A stretch of 64,000 bases of DNA from Nitrosomonadales bacterium (lineage in GTDB: Bacteria; Pseudomonadota; Gammaproteobacteria; Burkholderiales; Gallionellaceae): NCBI GenBank assembly GCA_016214695.1, contig JACRNY010000006.1:62001-126000 (forward strand). The letters run 5' to 3'. The notes under the pieces were generated by a model. The model was given only the letters and a program-made list of their open reading frames with translations. It was not told where the DNA came from and did not search any database. This document shows, piece after piece, positions 53,032-64,000 of the stretch. A program made the translations under genes and the position numbers. Every line of letters starts with the position of its first letter. The first letter of the stretch is position 1.

Positions 53032-54284
53032 CAGCGGTCAATCTCCCCGAAAACGATGTCCTGCGTTCCGATGATCGCCACCACGTCGGCGATCATATGC
53101 CCGCGCGTCATCTCGTCCAGGCTGGACAGATGCGAGAAGCCGGGGGCGCGAATCTTCATGCGGTAAGGCTTGTTCGCACCATCCGAGACGAGGTAGATGC
53201 CGAACTCGCCCTTGGCATGCTCCACAGCGGAATACACCTCGCCTACCGGCACGTGGAAACCTTCGGTGAACAGCTTGAAGTGGTGGATCAGCTCTTCCAT
53301 GTCCTGCTTCATGGCCTCGCGCCTGGGCGGGGCGAACTTGAGATTGTCGGACATGACCGGCCCCGGGTTCTTGCGCAGCCAATCGATACATTGCCTGATG
53401 ATGCGGTTGCTTTGCCTCATCTCTTCCACGCGCACCAGATAACGGTCGTAGCAGTCGCCTTCGACGCCGACCGGGATGTCGAAATCGATGCGGTCGTAGA
53501 CCTCGTACGGCTGCTTCTTGCGCAGGTCCCACACCACGCCGGAGCCGCGCAGCATCGGGCCGGTGAAGCCCAGTGCCAAAGCACGTTCCGGAGAGACCAC
53601 ACCGATGCCGACGGTGCGCTGTTTCCAGATGCGGTTGTCGGTCAGCAGTGTCTCGTATTCGTCGACATAGCCGGGGAAACGGTTGGTGAAGTCTTCGAGG
53701 AAATCGAGCAGGGAGCCCTGGCGATTCTCGTTCATCTTCTTCACCGCGGCCGCATTGTGCACCTTGCTCGCCTCGTATTGCGGCATGGAGTCCGGCAGAT
53801 CGCGATAGACGCCGCCGGGGCGGTAGTAGGCCGCGTGCAGACGCGCACCCGACACTGCTTCATAGGCATCCAGCAGATCTTCGCGCTCGCGGAAGGTATA
53901 GAAGAACATGGTCATCGCGCCGAGGTCGATGCCGGAAGCGCCCAGCCACAGCAGGTGATTCAGGATGCGCGTGATCTCGTCGTACATGACGCGGATATAT
54001 TGCGCGCGGATCGGCACCTCGATACCCGCCAGCTTCTCGACCGCCATCACATAGGCATGCTCATTGAGCATCATGGACACATAGTCCAGACGGTCCATGT
54101 AGGGGACGGTCTGCAGGAAGGTCTTGTGTTCCGCCAGCTTCTCCGTGGCACGGTGCAGCAGGCCGATGTGCGGATCGGCACGCTCGATCACTTCCCCGTC
54201 CAGCTCCAGCACCAGACGCAACACGCCGTGCGCCGCCGGGTGCTGCGGGCCAAAATTCATGGTGTAATTTTTTATCTCAGCCAT
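53031..54284 (-). CDS. nuoD: NADH-quinone oxidoreductase subunit D
   Basis: [46 protein letters not shown]. Confidence 0.98.
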   Translation of the reverse strand: MAEIKNYTMNFGPQHPAAHGVLRLVLELDGEVIERADPHIGLLHRATEKLAEHKTFLQTVPYMDRLDYVSMMLNEHAYVMAVEKLAGIEVPIRAQYIRVMYDEITRILNHLLWLGASGIDLGAMTMFFYTFREREDLLDAYEAVSGARLHAAYYRPGGVYRDLPDSMPQYEASKVHNAAAVKKMNENRQGSLLDFLEDFTNRFPGYVDEYETLLTDNRIWKQRTVGIGVVSPERALALGFTGPMLRGSGVVWDLRKKQPYEVYDRIDFDIPVGVEGDCYDRYLVRVEEMRQSNRIIRQCIDWLRKNPGPVMSDNLKFAPPRREAMKQDMEELIHHFKLFTEGFHVPVGEVYSAVEHAKGEFGIYLVSDGANKPYRMKIRAPGFSHLSSLDEMTRGHMIADVVAIIGTQDIVFGEIDR

Positions 54285-54305
54285 TGCAGTCTCTCTATCG
54301 GATCT

Positions 54306-54935
54306 TCAGTTGCGACCGTAATTTTCTTCGCGCATGGTGCGCGGCGTGATCTGGCGCGGCTCCACCGTCACCGGCTCATAGACCACGCGCTGCTGCGCTG
54401 CGTCATAGCGCATCTCGACATGACCGGAAAGCGGGAAGTCCTTGCGGAAGGGATTGCCGACGAAACCGTAATCGGTGAGGATGCGGCGCAGATCGGGGTG
54501 ACCGACGAAGATGATGCCGTACAGGTCGAACGCCTCGCGCTCGTACCAGTTGGCGGAAGGCCATATCGCGGTGACCGAATCAAGGATAGGCATCTCGTCA
54601 TCCTCCGCGAACACGCGCACGCGCAAACGCATGTTGTGCGTGACTGAAAGCAGGTGGTAGACCGCGGCGAACCGGAGACCCTCGCGCGCAAAATCGGGCA
54701 GGTATTTGCCATCTTCGCAAAGCTCGCTGCCGTAAGTGAAGTAGTCGATACCGCAAACGTCGACAAGCTGTTCGAAACGCAGATCGGCATCGTCGCGCAG
54801 ACGGGTGAACACGGGAATCATGTCTTTCGCCTTCACCACCAGCGTCAACTCGTTCAAGCGTTCTTCCAGACTTACTACTTTGCCCGCGAAAGCCTCGTTC
54901 AGGTTGGCAGACAGTATGTTCAGGTCGGTAGCCAT
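54306..54935 (-). CDS. nuoC: NADH-quinone oxidoreductase subunit C
   Basis: [52 protein letters not shown]; start MATDLNIL at 54935. Confidence 0.97.
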   Translation of the reverse strand: MATDLNILSANLNEAFAGKVVSLEERLNELTLVVKAKDMIPVFTRLRDDADLRFEQLVDVCGIDYFTYGSELCEDGKYLPDFAREGLRFAAVYHLLSVTHNMRLRVRVFAEDDEMPILDSVTAIWPSANWYEREAFDLYGIIFVGHPDLRRILTDYGFVGNPFRKDFPLSGHVEMRYDAAQQRVVYEPVTVEPRQITPRTMREENYGRN

Positions 54936-54942
54936 ATTCAGC

Positions 54943-55422
54943 CTATCGTGCGATGGTGTTGGTTCGTTTGATCTTGTTCTGCAACTGGATAATGCCGTAG
55001 AGCAGCGCCTCGGCGGTCGGAGGACAGCCGGGAACGTAGATATCCACCGGCACGATGCGGTCACAGCCGCGCACCACCGAATAGGAGTAGTGGTAGTAGC
55101 CGCCGCCGTTGGCACAGGATCCCATGGAGATCACCCAGCGCGGCTCGGCCATCTGGTCGTATACCTTGCGCAAGGCAGGCGCCATCTTGTTGCACAGTGT
55201 GCCTGCCACGATCATCACATCCGATTGGCGCGGGCTGGGGCGGAAAGCACCGGCACCGAAACGGTCGAGGTCATAGCGCGGCAACGCGGCATGCATCATC
55301 TCCACCGCACAGCATGCCAGACCGAAGGTCATCGGCCACAACGAACCGGTACGGGCATAGTTGATCACCGTATCCGCAGTCGTGGTGACAAAACCCTTCT
55401 CGAGAACGCCTTCTATTCCCAT
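54943..55422 (-). CDS. nuoB: NADH-quinone oxidoreductase subunit B
   Basis: [70 protein letters not shown]; start [10 protein letters not shown] at 55422. Confidence 0.98.
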   Translation of the reverse strand: MGIEGVLEKGFVTTTADTVINYARTGSLWPMTFGLACCAVEMMHAALPRYDLDRFGAGAFRPSPRQSDVMIVAGTLCNKMAPALRKVYDQMAEPRWVISMGSCANGGGYYHYSYSVVRGCDRIVPVDIYVPGCPPTAEALLYGIIQLQNKIKRTNTIAR

Positions 55423-55769
55423 TCCAGGGCTCCTTTCATCCACTCGTAGACAAAACCGACCACCAGGATGGCCAGGAAGATCATCATGGAAACGAAGCCG
55501 AAGGTACCGATCTCCTTGAGCACGATCGCCCAGGGAAAGAGAAATGCGATCTCGAGATCGAACAGGATGAAGAGGATGGCTACAAGGTAGAAGCGCACGT
55601 CGAACTTCATGCGCGCGTCTTCGAACGCCTCGAAGCCGCATTCATAAGGAGAGAGTTTCTTCTCGTCTGGACGGTGCGGGCCGACCAGCATGCCCAGCAC
55701 CAATGGCACCACGCCCATCACGAGTGCGATGCCGATGAATAGCAGAACTGGAAAATAATTTTCCAACAT
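55413..55769 (-). CDS. nuoA: NADH-quinone oxidoreductase subunit A
   Basis: [41 protein letters not shown]; start [10 protein letters not shown] at 55769. Confidence 0.97.
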   Translation of the reverse strand: MLENYFPVLLFIGIALVMGVVPLVLGMLVGPHRPDEKKLSPYECGFEAFEDARMKFDVRFYLVAILFILFDLEIAFLFPWAIVLKEIGTFGFVSMMIFLAILVVGFVYEWMKGALEWE

Positions 55770-55874
55770 CTTGAGTCCCCCTCCTCTGTAGGCTCCCAAT
55801 ATAGCGGAGCGCAGAATGCTACTCTAGTTTTTTTTCGACCTTTGGTCCGCAGACTTTCGGTTCTCATTAAAATT

Positions 55875-55959
55875 TGGTGCGGAGCAAGGGACTCGAACCC
55901 TCACGTCTTTCGACACAGCCACCTCAAGGCTGCGCGTCTACCAATTCCGCCAACTCCGC
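55875..55959 (-). tRNA. tRNA-Leu (anticodon GAG)
   Basis: GCGGAGTTGGCGGAATTGGTAGACGCGCAGCCTTGAGGTGGCTGTG...GGTTCGAGTCCCTTGCTCCGCACCA; anticodon loop TTGAGGT; long variable arm; encoded CCA. Confidence 0.95.
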
Positions 55960-55984
55960 CTGCTTACTACAACCCAGTCTGTTG

Positions 55985-56332
55985 TTATTTTGGTATCTGT
56001 TGCGACTTCGAGTCGCCCGTATCAACAACGGTCGGAGCTGGCACAGCCTGTGGCTGCAATGTTTGCACGTCGACCTTATCCATCACACCCTGCTCCTTGG
56101 CCGGAGAGGCATACAGATAAGTCAAAGCCAGGCTGGTTGCGAAGAATACGGCTGCCGCATATTTCGTACTGCGGCTCAGGAAGTTCGCCGATCCGCTGGA
56201 ACCGAATAGACTACCGGCAGAGCCAGAACCGAACGCCGCGCCCATATCGGCGCCTTTGCCATGCTGGATCAGCACCAAGCCGATCAACACCACCGCCGTC
56301 GTCACATGCACTACCCAAACTATAGTTTCCAC
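55985..56332 (-). CDS. secG: Preprotein translocase subunit SecG
   Basis: VLIGLVLIQHGKGADMGAAFGSGSAGSLFGSSGSANFLSRSTKYAAAVFFATSLALTYLY. Confidence 0.95.
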   Translation of the reverse strand: METIVWVVHVTTAVVLIGLVLIQHGKGADMGAAFGSGSAGSLFGSSGSANFLSRSTKYAAAVFFATSLALTYLYASPAKEQGVMDKVDVQTLQPQAVPAPTVVDTGDSKSQQIPK

Positions 56333-56368
56333 ACACTGCTCCGAAACAAGATCAAATCAATAAACCCG

Positions 56369-57121
56369 TTACTGCCCGGCACGGCAGATCGCCAGAAACT
56401 CTTCCGCGATCAAGGCTGCGCCTCCGATCAAGCCACCATCGATATCGGCATTGGCGAACAATTCCGCGGCATTTGCCGCTTTTACACTACCGCCGTACAG
56501 GATAACCAGACCCTGCGCGACTTGCGCATCATGACCTGCTACGCGCTGACGGATGAAAGCGTGTACCGCCTGGGCCTGGGCCGGTGTCGCCGTCTTGCCG
56601 GTACCGATCGCCCAGACCGGCTCATATGCCACGACCGCCTTGCGCAATGCCTGCACGCCCGCCAGGGCGATCACGGCATCCAGCTGCTCGGCAACCACCG
56701 TTTCCGTCGCCCCGCTCTCGCGTTGTTCCAGCGTTTCGCCGAGACACAGGATCGGGACCAGACCTGCCTGCTGCGCGGCAGCGAACTTCTCCGCCACCAG
56801 CCGGCTGCTTTCGCCATAGATGCTGCGACGCTCGGAATGCCCGACAATTACATACGTACAGCCAAAGTCAGTCAGCATCGAAGCCGACACTTCACCGGTG
56901 AAAGCACCCTTTTCGAGCTGGTGGACATCCTGCGCCCCCCATTTCACCGTCGAAGCTGACAATTCCTGTTTGAGTTGCGCCAGATAAGGAAAAGGCGCAC
57001 AGACCGCGACATCCACATTGGACATTTGCGCCACGCCACTCTTCACCGCCCCCAGCAGGGAACTGTTCTGAGCCAGCGAGCCATGCATTTTCCAATTTCC
57101 GACCACTAACTTGCGACGCAT
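56369..57121 (-). CDS. tpiA: Triosephosphate isomerase
   Basis: RRKLVVGNWKMHGS; YVIVGHSERRSIYGES; VAYEPVWAIGTGKTATPAQAQAVH; ILYGGSVKAANAAELF. Confidence 0.97.
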   Translation of the reverse strand: MRRKLVVGNWKMHGSLAQNSSLLGAVKSGVAQMSNVDVAVCAPFPYLAQLKQELSASTVKWGAQDVHQLEKGAFTGEVSASMLTDFGCTYVIVGHSERRSIYGESSRLVAEKFAAAQQAGLVPILCLGETLEQRESGATETVVAEQLDAVIALAGVQALRKAVVAYEPVWAIGTGKTATPAQAQAVHAFIRQRVAGHDAQVAQGLVILYGGSVKAANAAELFANADIDGGLIGGAALIAEEFLAICRAGQ

Positions 57122-57263
57122 CAGGATCAATCTACAGACGTTTCAGAAGGCGGCGATAGTACCGATGAAAACCAAAATGGTCAATCCGGCCGCCGCCACG
57201 GGCCGCCGATGGCTTTATGACAGCCGGCGCAGGCCCCTATCCGCCGTCACAAGGATTGTTACA

Positions 57264-57281
57264 CTGTGTAATAATTGTGTA
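57264..57281 (+). promoter_or_regulatory. PhoB-box-like direct repeat upstream of pstS
   Basis: CTGTGTA-ATAA-TTGTGTA, 7-4-7 direct repeat; consensus CTGTCAT-AWAW-CTGTCAY. Confidence 0.55.
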
Positions 57282-57361
57282 ACACGAAGCTCTTAAGATG
57301 CGCTTCGCTGGCATCCGGCAAGCAAGCTAACGAAACTTATCCTTATTGGGAGAACTTTGAA

Positions 57362-58411
57362 ATGATCAAATTGAACCGTCTTCTGAGCAGCATCGGCCTG
57401 TCGGCTGCACTGCTGTCTGCTGGCGCAGCATACGCCGGCGACATCACTGGCGCTGGCGCTACCTTCCCCTACCCCATCTACGCCAAGTGGGCTGAGACCT
57501 ACAAGACTCAGACCAGCGTGGGCATGAACTACCAGTCCATCGGTTCCGGCGGCGGCATCAAGCAGATCAAGGCCAAGACCGTGGACTTCGGCGCATCCGA
57601 TGCTCCGTTGAAGATCGAAGAACTGGATTTCGAAGGTCTGACCCAGTTCCCCACCGTGATCGGCGGCGTGGTTCCGGTCGTTAACATCGAGGGCGTGGCC
57701 GCTGGTCAGCTGAAACTGACTGCCGACACCCTGTCTGGCATCTTCATGGGCAACATCAAGAAATGGAACGACCCCAAGATCACCGCTGACAATGCCGGCG
57801 TTTCCCTGCCGGACGCCGAGATCACCGTCGTGCACCGTTCCGATGGTTCCGGCACCACCGCCATCTTCACCACCTACCTGTCCCAAGTCAGCCTGGACTG
57901 GAAGCGTAGCGTTGGCTCCGGCTCCGCCGTTTCCTGGCCTGTCGGTACCGGCGGCAAGGGTAACGAAGGTGTCGCATCCTATGTTCAACGCATCAAGAAC
58001 TCCATCGGCTATGTGGAATATGCCTACGCGCTGCAGAACAAGATGCCCTACGCGCAACTCAAGAACCGCGATGGTCAGTACGTGAAACCGGACGCGGACA
58101 ACTTCAAGGCTGCCGCAGCCAACGCCAAGTGGGACGCCGACAAGGGTTTCTACATGATGCTGACCAACCAGCCGGGTGCGGCAAGCTGGCCCATCACCGG
58201 CGCCACTTTCATCCTGATGCACAAGAACCAGGACAAGCCCGAGAACGCCAAGGAAGCCCTGAAGTTCTTCGACTGGGCCTTCTCCGCCAATGGCGACAAG
58301 ATGGCGATGGACCTGCACTATGTGCCGTTGCCCGAGAACGTCACCAAGATGATCCGCGAATCCTGGAAAGCCAAAATCAAGGACAGCAAAGGTCAGGCGG
58401 TCTGGAAATAA
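57362..58411 (+). CDS. pstS: Phosphate ABC transporter substrate-binding protein PstS
   Basis: Signal peptide; ITGAGATFPYPIYAKWAETYKTQTSVGMNYQSIGSGGGIKQI; VHRSDGSGTTAIFTTYLS. Confidence 0.97.
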   Translation: MIKLNRLLSSIGLSAALLSAGAAYAGDITGAGATFPYPIYAKWAETYKTQTSVGMNYQSIGSGGGIKQIKAKTVDFGASDAPLKIEELDFEGLTQFPTVIGGVVPVVNIEGVAAGQLKLTADTLSGIFMGNIKKWNDPKITADNAGVSLPDAEITVVHRSDGSGTTAIFTTYLSQVSLDWKRSVGSGSAVSWPVGTGGKGNEGVASYVQRIKNSIGYVEYAYALQNKMPYAQLKNRDGQYVKPDADNFKAAAANAKWDADKGFYMMLTNQPGAASWPITGATFILMHKNQDKPENAKEALKFFDWAFSANGDKMAMDLHYVPLPENVTKMIRESWKAKIKDSKGQAVWK

Positions 58412-58457
58412 GCCGCATATCCTGACCGGGTGCACCTTGTCGGTCAGGATATAATGC

Positions 58458-58488
58458 AAGGGGGCGCGAGATACGCCCCCTTGTTTTT
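58458..58488 (+). terminator. Intrinsic terminator/attenuator between pstS and pstC
   Basis: AAGGGGGCGCGAGATACGCCCCCTTGTTTTT. Confidence 0.8.
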
Positions 58489-58520
58489 ATAAGTTCAAGA
58501 TACAGACAGAGACCTTCAGG

Positions 58521-59483
58521 ATGCCTAACTTGTTACGCGAAGCGAGCCTTAAACGACAGACCGTGTTCGACTTGCTGTTCCGCAACCTGACACGACTCGC
58601 CGCCTTTGCCGTGCTGGCGCTGCTTGCGGCCATCATCGGCTCGCTGATCGTGGGCAGCATGCCCGCTATCAATGCCTTCGGTTTCGGCTTTCTGACCAGT
58701 TCCGCCTGGAACCCGGTCACCGACGAATACGGGGCACTGATCCCAATCGTCGGCACTCTGGTAACCTCCGGCATCGCGTTGTTGATCGCGATCCCGGTCA
58801 GCTTCGGCATCGCCATCTTTCTGACTGAATTATCGCCGCGCTGGCTGCGTCGTCCGCTCGGTATCGCGGTCGAACTGCTGGCAGGCATCCCCAGCATCAT
58901 CTACGGCATGTGGGGACTGTTCATATTCGCCCCGCTGTTCGCCGATCATGTAGAGCCCTGGCTCAATGACAATATCGGCACCTGGCCCCTGCTGGGGCCC
59001 TTCTTCTCCGGCCCGCCCATGGGTATCGGCATGCTCACCGCCGGGATCATCCTGGCGATCATGGTCATCCCCTTCATCGCCTCGGTGATGCGCGACGTGT
59101 TCGACGTCGTACCCACCATGCTGAAGGAGTCGGCCTACGGCCTCGGCGCCACCACTTGGGAAGTGATGTGGCAAGTTGTGCTGCCCTACACCAAGATCGG
59201 CGTGGTCGGCGGCATCATGCTCGGCCTGGGGCGCGCTCTGGGCGAGACCATGGCGGTCACTTTCGTCATCGGCAATGCGCATGAACTGCACAAATCCCTG
59301 CTCATGCCCGGTAACAGCATCTCCTCGGCACTGGCCAACGAATTCACCGAGGCGGTGGGCGATCTGTACACCTCTTCATTGATCGAACTGGGCCTGATCC
59401 TGTTCTTCATCACCTTTGTCGTCCTTTCGCTCGCCCGCCTGATGCTCTACCGGCTGTCGAAACGCGAGGGTCATGGAGCCTGA
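58521..59483 (+). CDS. pstC: Phosphate ABC transporter permease PstC
   Basis: [54 protein letters not shown]. Confidence 0.97.
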   Translation: MPNLLREASLKRQTVFDLLFRNLTRLAAFAVLALLAAIIGSLIVGSMPAINAFGFGFLTSSAWNPVTDEYGALIPIVGTLVTSGIALLIAIPVSFGIAIFLTELSPRWLRRPLGIAVELLAGIPSIIYGMWGLFIFAPLFADHVEPWLNDNIGTWPLLGPFFSGPPMGIGMLTAGIILAIMVIPFIASVMRDVFDVVPTMLKESAYGLGATTWEVMWQVVLPYTKIGVVGGIMLGLGRALGETMAVTFVIGNAHELHKSLLMPGNSISSALANEFTEAVGDLYTSSLIELGLILFFITFVVLSLARLMLYRLSKREGHGA

Positions 59484-59484
59484 T

Positions 59485-60330
59485 ATGCTGAACCTTTACA
59501 CTCGCCGCCGCATCACCAATGCACTCAGTCTCGGCATCTCGGTACTGGCCATGCTGTTCGGCCTGTTCTGGCTGGGCTGGATCTTGTGGACCCTGCTGGA
59601 ACACGGCCTGCCCGGCTTGGGCGCGCATGTGTTCACCCAGACCACGCCCGCGCCCGGCAGCAGCGGCGGCCTGATCAACGCCATCTTCGGCAGCGTGATA
59701 ATGACTTCCGTGGCTGTACTCATCGGCACGCCGATCGGCATTCTGGCAGGCACCTACCTGGCCGAGTTCGGCCAGCGCGGCTGGCTCGCCCCGCTCACCC
59801 GTTTCATCAACGACATCCTGCTCTCGGCCCCGTCCATCGTCATCGGCCTGTTCGTATATGAAGTCTACGTGGTCAAGGTCGGGCACTTCGCGGGCTGGGG
59901 CGGAGCGCTCGCGCTTTCCATCATCGTCATCCCGGTGGTCATCCGCACCACCGAAAACATGCTGCGTCTCGTCCCGAACAGCCTGCGCGAAGCCGCGGCC
60001 GCGATCGGAGCGCCGCAATGGAAGATCATCTCCTTCGTCACTCTGCGTGCAGCGCGCGCCGGCATCCTGACCGGAATATTGCTGGCCATCGCGCGCATCA
60101 GCGGCGAGACAGCCCCGTTGCTGTTCACCTCTCTGAACAACCAGTTCTGGAGCAGCGACATGAACCAGCCGATGGCCAACCTGCCTGTGGTCATCTTCCA
60201 GTTCGCCATGAGCCCCTATGAAGACTGGCACAGCCTCGCCTGGGCGGGCGCATTGCTCATCACCCTGAGCGTACTCACCCTGAACATCGTGGCGCGCGTC
60301 ATGTTCCGCCAGAAATCGAATTCACAATGA
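59485..60330 (+). CDS. pstA: Phosphate ABC transporter permease PstA
   Basis: [57 protein letters not shown]. Confidence 0.97.
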   Translation: MLNLYTRRRITNALSLGISVLAMLFGLFWLGWILWTLLEHGLPGLGAHVFTQTTPAPGSSGGLINAIFGSVIMTSVAVLIGTPIGILAGTYLAEFGQRGWLAPLTRFINDILLSAPSIVIGLFVYEVYVVKVGHFAGWGGALALSIIVIPVVIRTTENMLRLVPNSLREAAAAIGAPQWKIISFVTLRAARAGILTGILLAIARISGETAPLLFTSLNNQFWSSDMNQPMANLPVVIFQFAMSPYEDWHSLAWAGALLITLSVLTLNIVARVMFRQKSNSQ

Positions 60331-61118
60331 GGATCCAAGAAATGACTGCCGAACAAATCATCTCCGCACCAAAATTGATCGTGCGCGGCCTGAACTTCTA
60401 TTACGGTGCGGACCGTGCGCTGAAAGACATCAACCTGGTCATTCCGGAAAAGATGGTCACCGCCTTCATCGGCCCGTCCGGCTGCGGCAAATCCACCCTG
60501 CTGCGCACCTTCAACCGCATGTATGAGCTCTATCCGAAGCAGCGCGCCGAAGGCGAGATCCTGCTGGACGGACAGAACCTGCTCGACAAGAAACAGGACC
60601 TCAACAACCTGCGCGCCAAGATCGGCATGGTGTTCCAGAAACCCACGCCGTTCCCGATGTCCATCTACGACAACATCGCTTTCGGCGTGAAGCTCTATGA
60701 GAATCTGAGCAAGCACGACATGGACGAGCGCGTCGAATGGGCGCTGAAGAAGGCTGCGCTGTGGACTGAAGTCAAAGACAAGCTGAAACAGAGCGGGACC
60801 GGCCTCTCCGGCGGTCAGCAACAGCGCCTGTGCATCGCCCGCGCCATCGCCGTCAAACCGCAGGTGCTGCTGCTGGACGAGCCCACCTCGGCACTCGACC
60901 CGATCTCCACCGCACACATCGAAAAGCTGATCGACGAGCTGAAGAAGGATTTCACCATCGTCATCGTGACCCACAACATGCAGCAGGCAGCCCGCGTCTC
61001 CGACTTCACGGCTTACATGTATCTGGGTGATCTGATCGAGTTCGGCGACACCAGCACCGTATTCACGAATCCGAAGCGGAAAGAGACTGAAGACTACATT
61101 ACTGGTCGCTTCGGTTAA
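60327..61118 (+). CDS. pstB: Phosphate ABC transporter ATPase PstB
   Basis: [57 protein letters not shown] overlap with pstA. Confidence 0.97.
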   Translation: MRIQEMTAEQIISAPKLIVRGLNFYYGADRALKDINLVIPEKMVTAFIGPSGCGKSTLLRTFNRMYELYPKQRAEGEILLDGQNLLDKKQDLNNLRAKIGMVFQKPTPFPMSIYDNIAFGVKLYENLSKHDMDERVEWALKKAALWTEVKDKLKQSGTGLSGGQQQRLCIARAIAVKPQVLLLDEPTSALDPISTAHIEKLIDELKKDFTIVIVTHNMQQAARVSDFTAYMYLGDLIEFGDTSTVFTNPKRKETEDYITGRFG

Positions 61119-61230
61119 GCGCGCAGTAATGTAACGGCGAAGGCTAACATGTGCATCGCGAATGTTAAGCCGCGAAGCGGCGGCCGAAACCACTACATCG
61201 CCGGTCGCTTCGGCTAGACGCCCATCAAAT

Positions 61231-61261
61231 GAAGAACGCCGAGCATTGCTCGGCGTTCTTC
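61231..61261. terminator. Hairpin terminator between convergent pstB and glmM
   Basis: GAAGAACGCCGAGCATTGCTCGGCGTTCTTC perfect inverted repeat. Confidence 0.75.
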
Positions 61262-61279
61262 ATTCCGGCACGGGATAAA

Positions 61280-62632
61280 TCAGGCTGCGGCGTTCTTCAC
61301 CGCCTCGGCGATCTTCTCCGCACACAGTTTCACCTTCGCGCCATCCTCGCCTTCCACCATCACCCGCAACAGAGGTTCGGTGCCGGAAGGCCGCAACAGC
61401 ACCCGTCCCTTGCCGTCGAGCATGACCTCGGCGGTGTCCACCGCATGCTTCACTTTGGGATGGCTGGCGAAATCGTCCTTCTTCGCGACCTTCACGTTGA
61501 TGAGTATCTGCGGGTACATGTGCAGGTCGCCTGCCGCCTGTGCCAGCGTCTGCTGTTTCATGCGCAGGGCGTGCAGCACCTGCAGTGACGAGACGATGCC
61601 ATCACCGGTGCTGTGCTTGTCCAGACAGATGATATGACCGGAGTTCTCGCCGCCGAGCTGCCAGCCTTTCTGTTGCAGCAGTTCCATCACATAGCGGTCG
61701 CCGACCTTGGCGCGCGCAAAGGGTATGCCCAGATGCTGCATGGCATGCTCGAACGCCAGATTGGTCATCAGCGTACCCACCACGCCGCCCTTCATCGAGC
61801 CTTCGGCATGACGGTGCTTGGCGACCACGTAGAGCAACTGGTCGCCGTCGTAGAGCCTGCCAGCTGCGTCGACCATGATCAGGCGATCACCATCGCCGTC
61901 CAGCGCGACGCCAATATCGGCCTTGTGCTCGACCACAGCCTTCTGCAGGTTCTGCGGCTTGGTCGCACCGTAGCCTTCGTTGATGTTCTTGCCGTTCGGC
62001 TCCGCTCCGATGGCGACCACATCCGCGCCGAGTTCATGGAATACATTGCGTGCAATGTGGTAAGTCGCACCGTGCGCGCTGTCCACCACGATCTTCATGC
62101 CGCGCAGGTTCATGTCTGCGGGGAAGGTGCTCTTGCAGAATTCGATATAACGGCCGACTGCATCATCGAGGCGTTTGGCCTTGCCGAGCGCCTCGGAGGG
62201 GTTGGTCAGCATCGGCTCGTCCAGCGCGGCCTCGATGGCAGCTTCGACCGCATCCGGCAGTTTCTCCCCGTTGCCGGAGAAGAATTTGATGCCGTTGTCC
62301 TCGAACGGGTTGTGGGAAGCCGAGATGACCACCCCCGCCTGCAGGCGCAAGGCTCGCGTGAGGTAGGCCACGGCCGGCGTCGGGATCGGGCCGGCCAGAT
62401 AGACATCGATACCCGCCGCGATCAGCCCTGCCTCCAGCGCAGATTCCAGCATGTAACCGGAGATACGCGTGTCCTTGCCGATCAGTACTGCCGGACGCTC
62501 CCCCTGTGAATGCTCGGCTTTTGCCAGCACCTTGCCCGCCGCATAGCCCAGATGCATCACGAACTGCGGGGTGATGGGATGTTCACCCACACGTCCGCGC
62601 ACTCCGTCGGTTCCGAAATATTTTCTACTCAT
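61280..62632 (-). CDS. glmM: Phosphoglucosamine mutase GlmM
   Basis: [67 protein letters not shown]. Confidence 0.97.
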   Translation of the reverse strand: MSRKYFGTDGVRGRVGEHPITPQFVMHLGYAAGKVLAKAEHSQGERPAVLIGKDTRISGYMLESALEAGLIAAGIDVYLAGPIPTPAVAYLTRALRLQAGVVISASHNPFEDNGIKFFSGNGEKLPDAVEAAIEAALDEPMLTNPSEALGKAKRLDDAVGRYIEFCKSTFPADMNLRGMKIVVDSAHGATYHIARNVFHELGADVVAIGAEPNGKNINEGYGATKPQNLQKAVVEHKADIGVALDGDGDRLIMVDAAGRLYDGDQLLYVVAKHRHAEGSMKGGVVGTLMTNLAFEHAMQHLGIPFARAKVGDRYVMELLQQKGWQLGGENSGHIICLDKHSTGDGIVSSLQVLHALRMKQQTLAQAAGDLHMYPQILINVKVAKKDDFASHPKVKHAVDTAEVMLDGKGRVLLRPSGTEPLLRVMVEGEDGAKVKLCAEKIAEAVKNAAA

Positions 62633-63456
62633 CGCTCACTCTCGTTGATCGCTTCCAATATCTTCAGTGCATCCACTGTCTCACGCACATCGTGCACGCG
62701 CACGATGGCCGCACCGCGCTGCACCGCCAGCAAGGCGGCAGCCACGCTCGCGGCCAGACGTTCGTTCACATCGCGCCCGGCGATCGCGCCCAGCATGGAT
62801 TTGCGCGACAGTCCGGCCAGCAACGGCACACCCAAAGCGCGAAATGACTCCAGCCCTCGCAACAGTTCGAGATTATGCGCCACTGTCTTGCCAAAGCCAA
62901 AACCCGGGTCGATCACGATACGCTCGCGTGCGATGCCTGCGGCTTCAACCGCCGCGACGCGCCCGCCCAGAAAATCGCTCACCTCCTCGACCACATCACG
63001 GTATTGCGGGCGCTGCTGCATGGTCTGCGGATCGCCCTGCTTGTGCATCAGACACACCGCTGCGTCTGTGCGGGTAACGACCTCCAGGGCACCTGCCGCC
63101 TGCAGTGCATTCACGTCGTTGACCATGCTCGCCCCCGCCGCCAGCGCCGCGCGCATCACTGCCGGTTTGTACGTGTCGATGGAAAGGGGAATGGATATGC
63201 CGCACAGCCCTTCGATGACCGGCAGCACGCGCTCCAGCTCCTGCTGTTCGCCCACCTCCGCAGCCCCGGGACGCGTCGACTCGCCACCGATATCGAGTAT
63301 GTCGGCGCCATCTGCAATCAGTTGCCGCGCATGGGCGATGGCGGCGGCAGTCGAGGCATGCTGCCCGCCGTCGGAGAAGGAATCCGGCGTGACGTTGACG
63401 ATGCCCATCACAATGGGGCGCGCCAGGTCGAGTTGGAATTTACCGCAATGGAGCAT
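62629..63456 (-). CDS. folP: Dihydropteroate synthase FolP
   Basis: [56 protein letters not shown]. Confidence 0.97.
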   Translation of the reverse strand: MLHCGKFQLDLARPIVMGIVNVTPDSFSDGGQHASTAAAIAHARQLIADGADILDIGGESTRPGAAEVGEQQELERVLPVIEGLCGISIPLSIDTYKPAVMRAALAAGASMVNDVNALQAAGALEVVTRTDAAVCLMHKQGDPQTMQQRPQYRDVVEEVSDFLGGRVAAVEAAGIARERIVIDPGFGFGKTVAHNLELLRGLESFRALGVPLLAGLSRKSMLGAIAGRDVNERLAASVAAALLAVQRGAAIVRVHDVRETVDALKILEAINESER

Positions 63457-63464
63457 GGAAAGAA

Positions 63465-63485
63465 GACGGGGGCCGAAGCCCCCGT
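63465..63485 (-). terminator. Hairpin between ftsH and folP
   Basis: ACGGGGGCCGAAGCCCCCGT inverted repeat; poor T tract. Confidence 0.45.
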
Positions 63486-63495
63486 AGTAGTTTGG

Positions 63496-64000
63496 TTAAA
63501 CGCCTTCAGCAGGCTTGTTGGTCGCTGCTGCTGTGGGCGTCTCATCCTTGGGCGGCTCGGCCGACTTGCTGCTCTGGCTCGGTTTGGGCGGACGCGGCGG
63601 TTTGCCTGCCATGATGTCCTGGATCTGCTCGGCATCGATGGTTTCCCATTCCATCAGCGCGTTGGTCATGGCTTCGACTTTGTCGCTGTTCTCTTTAAGC
63701 AGTTTGGTGGCGAGGGCATATTGTTCGTCGAGGATGCGGCGGATCTCGGAATCGACCTTCTGCATGGTCGCCTCGGAGATGTTCTTGTGCGTGGTCACCG
63801 AGCGGCCGAGGAACACTTCGCCCTCGTTCTCTGCATACACCATCGGGCCCATCAGGTCGGACATGCCGTAGCGCGTGACCATGTCGCGCGCCATCTGGGT
63901 CGCGCGCTCGAAATCGTTGGAAGCGCCGGTCGAGATGTCGCCGGTAAACAGTTCTTCCGCCACGCGCCCGCCGAAAAGCATGCTGATCTTGTCCAGCATC
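63496..64000 (-). CDS. ftsH: FtsH ATP-dependent zinc metalloprotease, C-terminal part (truncated by window)
   Basis: MLFGGRVAEELFTGDISTGASNDFERATQMARDMVTRYGMSDLMGPMVYAENEGEVFLGRSV. Confidence 0.96.
   Translation of the reverse strand, partial: MLDKISMLFGGRVAEELFTGDISTGASNDFERATQMARDMVTRYGMSDLMGPMVYAENEGEVFLGRSVTTHKNISEATMQKVDSEIRRILDEQYALATKLLKENSDKVEAMTNALMEWETIDAEQIQDIMAGKPPRPPKPSQSSKSAEPPKDETPTAAATNKPAEGV

Noticed and set aside
51290-53041. 583-aa extended nuoF ORF
   Set aside because: 5' part overlaps nuoE out of frame; NuoF starts at 52555 with [10 protein letters not shown].

Overview
High-GC proteobacterial chromosome segment, probably Betaproteobacteria/Nitrosomonadales (inferred from synteny and protein character; not verified). 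The left ~27 kb is a compact nitrate-to-N2O respiration island: norD, a polyferredoxin, a small membrane protein, norQ, norF-like, norE, norB, norC; two NnrS/heme-copper-like polytopic proteins; DUF2249; hemerythrin; a Dnr/Fnr-type regulator; moaA; an EB_dh-type cytochrome; nirT/napC-like; nirS; napDAGHB. Five dyad boxes of the form TTGA(C/T/G)-N4-(G/A)TCAA lie in the promoter regions of this island, one of them upstream of a TonB receptor/DsrC-like operon and a divergent small membrane protein. The middle holds housekeeping and signalling genes: a GGDEF/EAL protein, a CHASE2-cyclase/SH3/M48 operon, mlaA, htpX, cytochrome b561/yceI, HPP, a cupredoxin, and amtB with a sigma54-type promoter. The right side is a complete nuoA-N operon, tRNA-Leu(GAG), secG, tpiA, pstSCAB with a PhoB-like box, glmM, folP and partial ftsH. 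No CRISPR, rRNA, prophage or IS transposase was seen. One ~143 bp MITE-like inverted repeat and one REP-like insert inside nuoL were found. Most of the content is canonical. The most novel candidates are the TonB-DsrC-like operon with an Fnr/Dnr box, the polyferredoxin/small-membrane-protein insertion in the nor cluster, and the paired NnrS-like proteins. Product names come from reading translated sequence and motifs; no database search was run.
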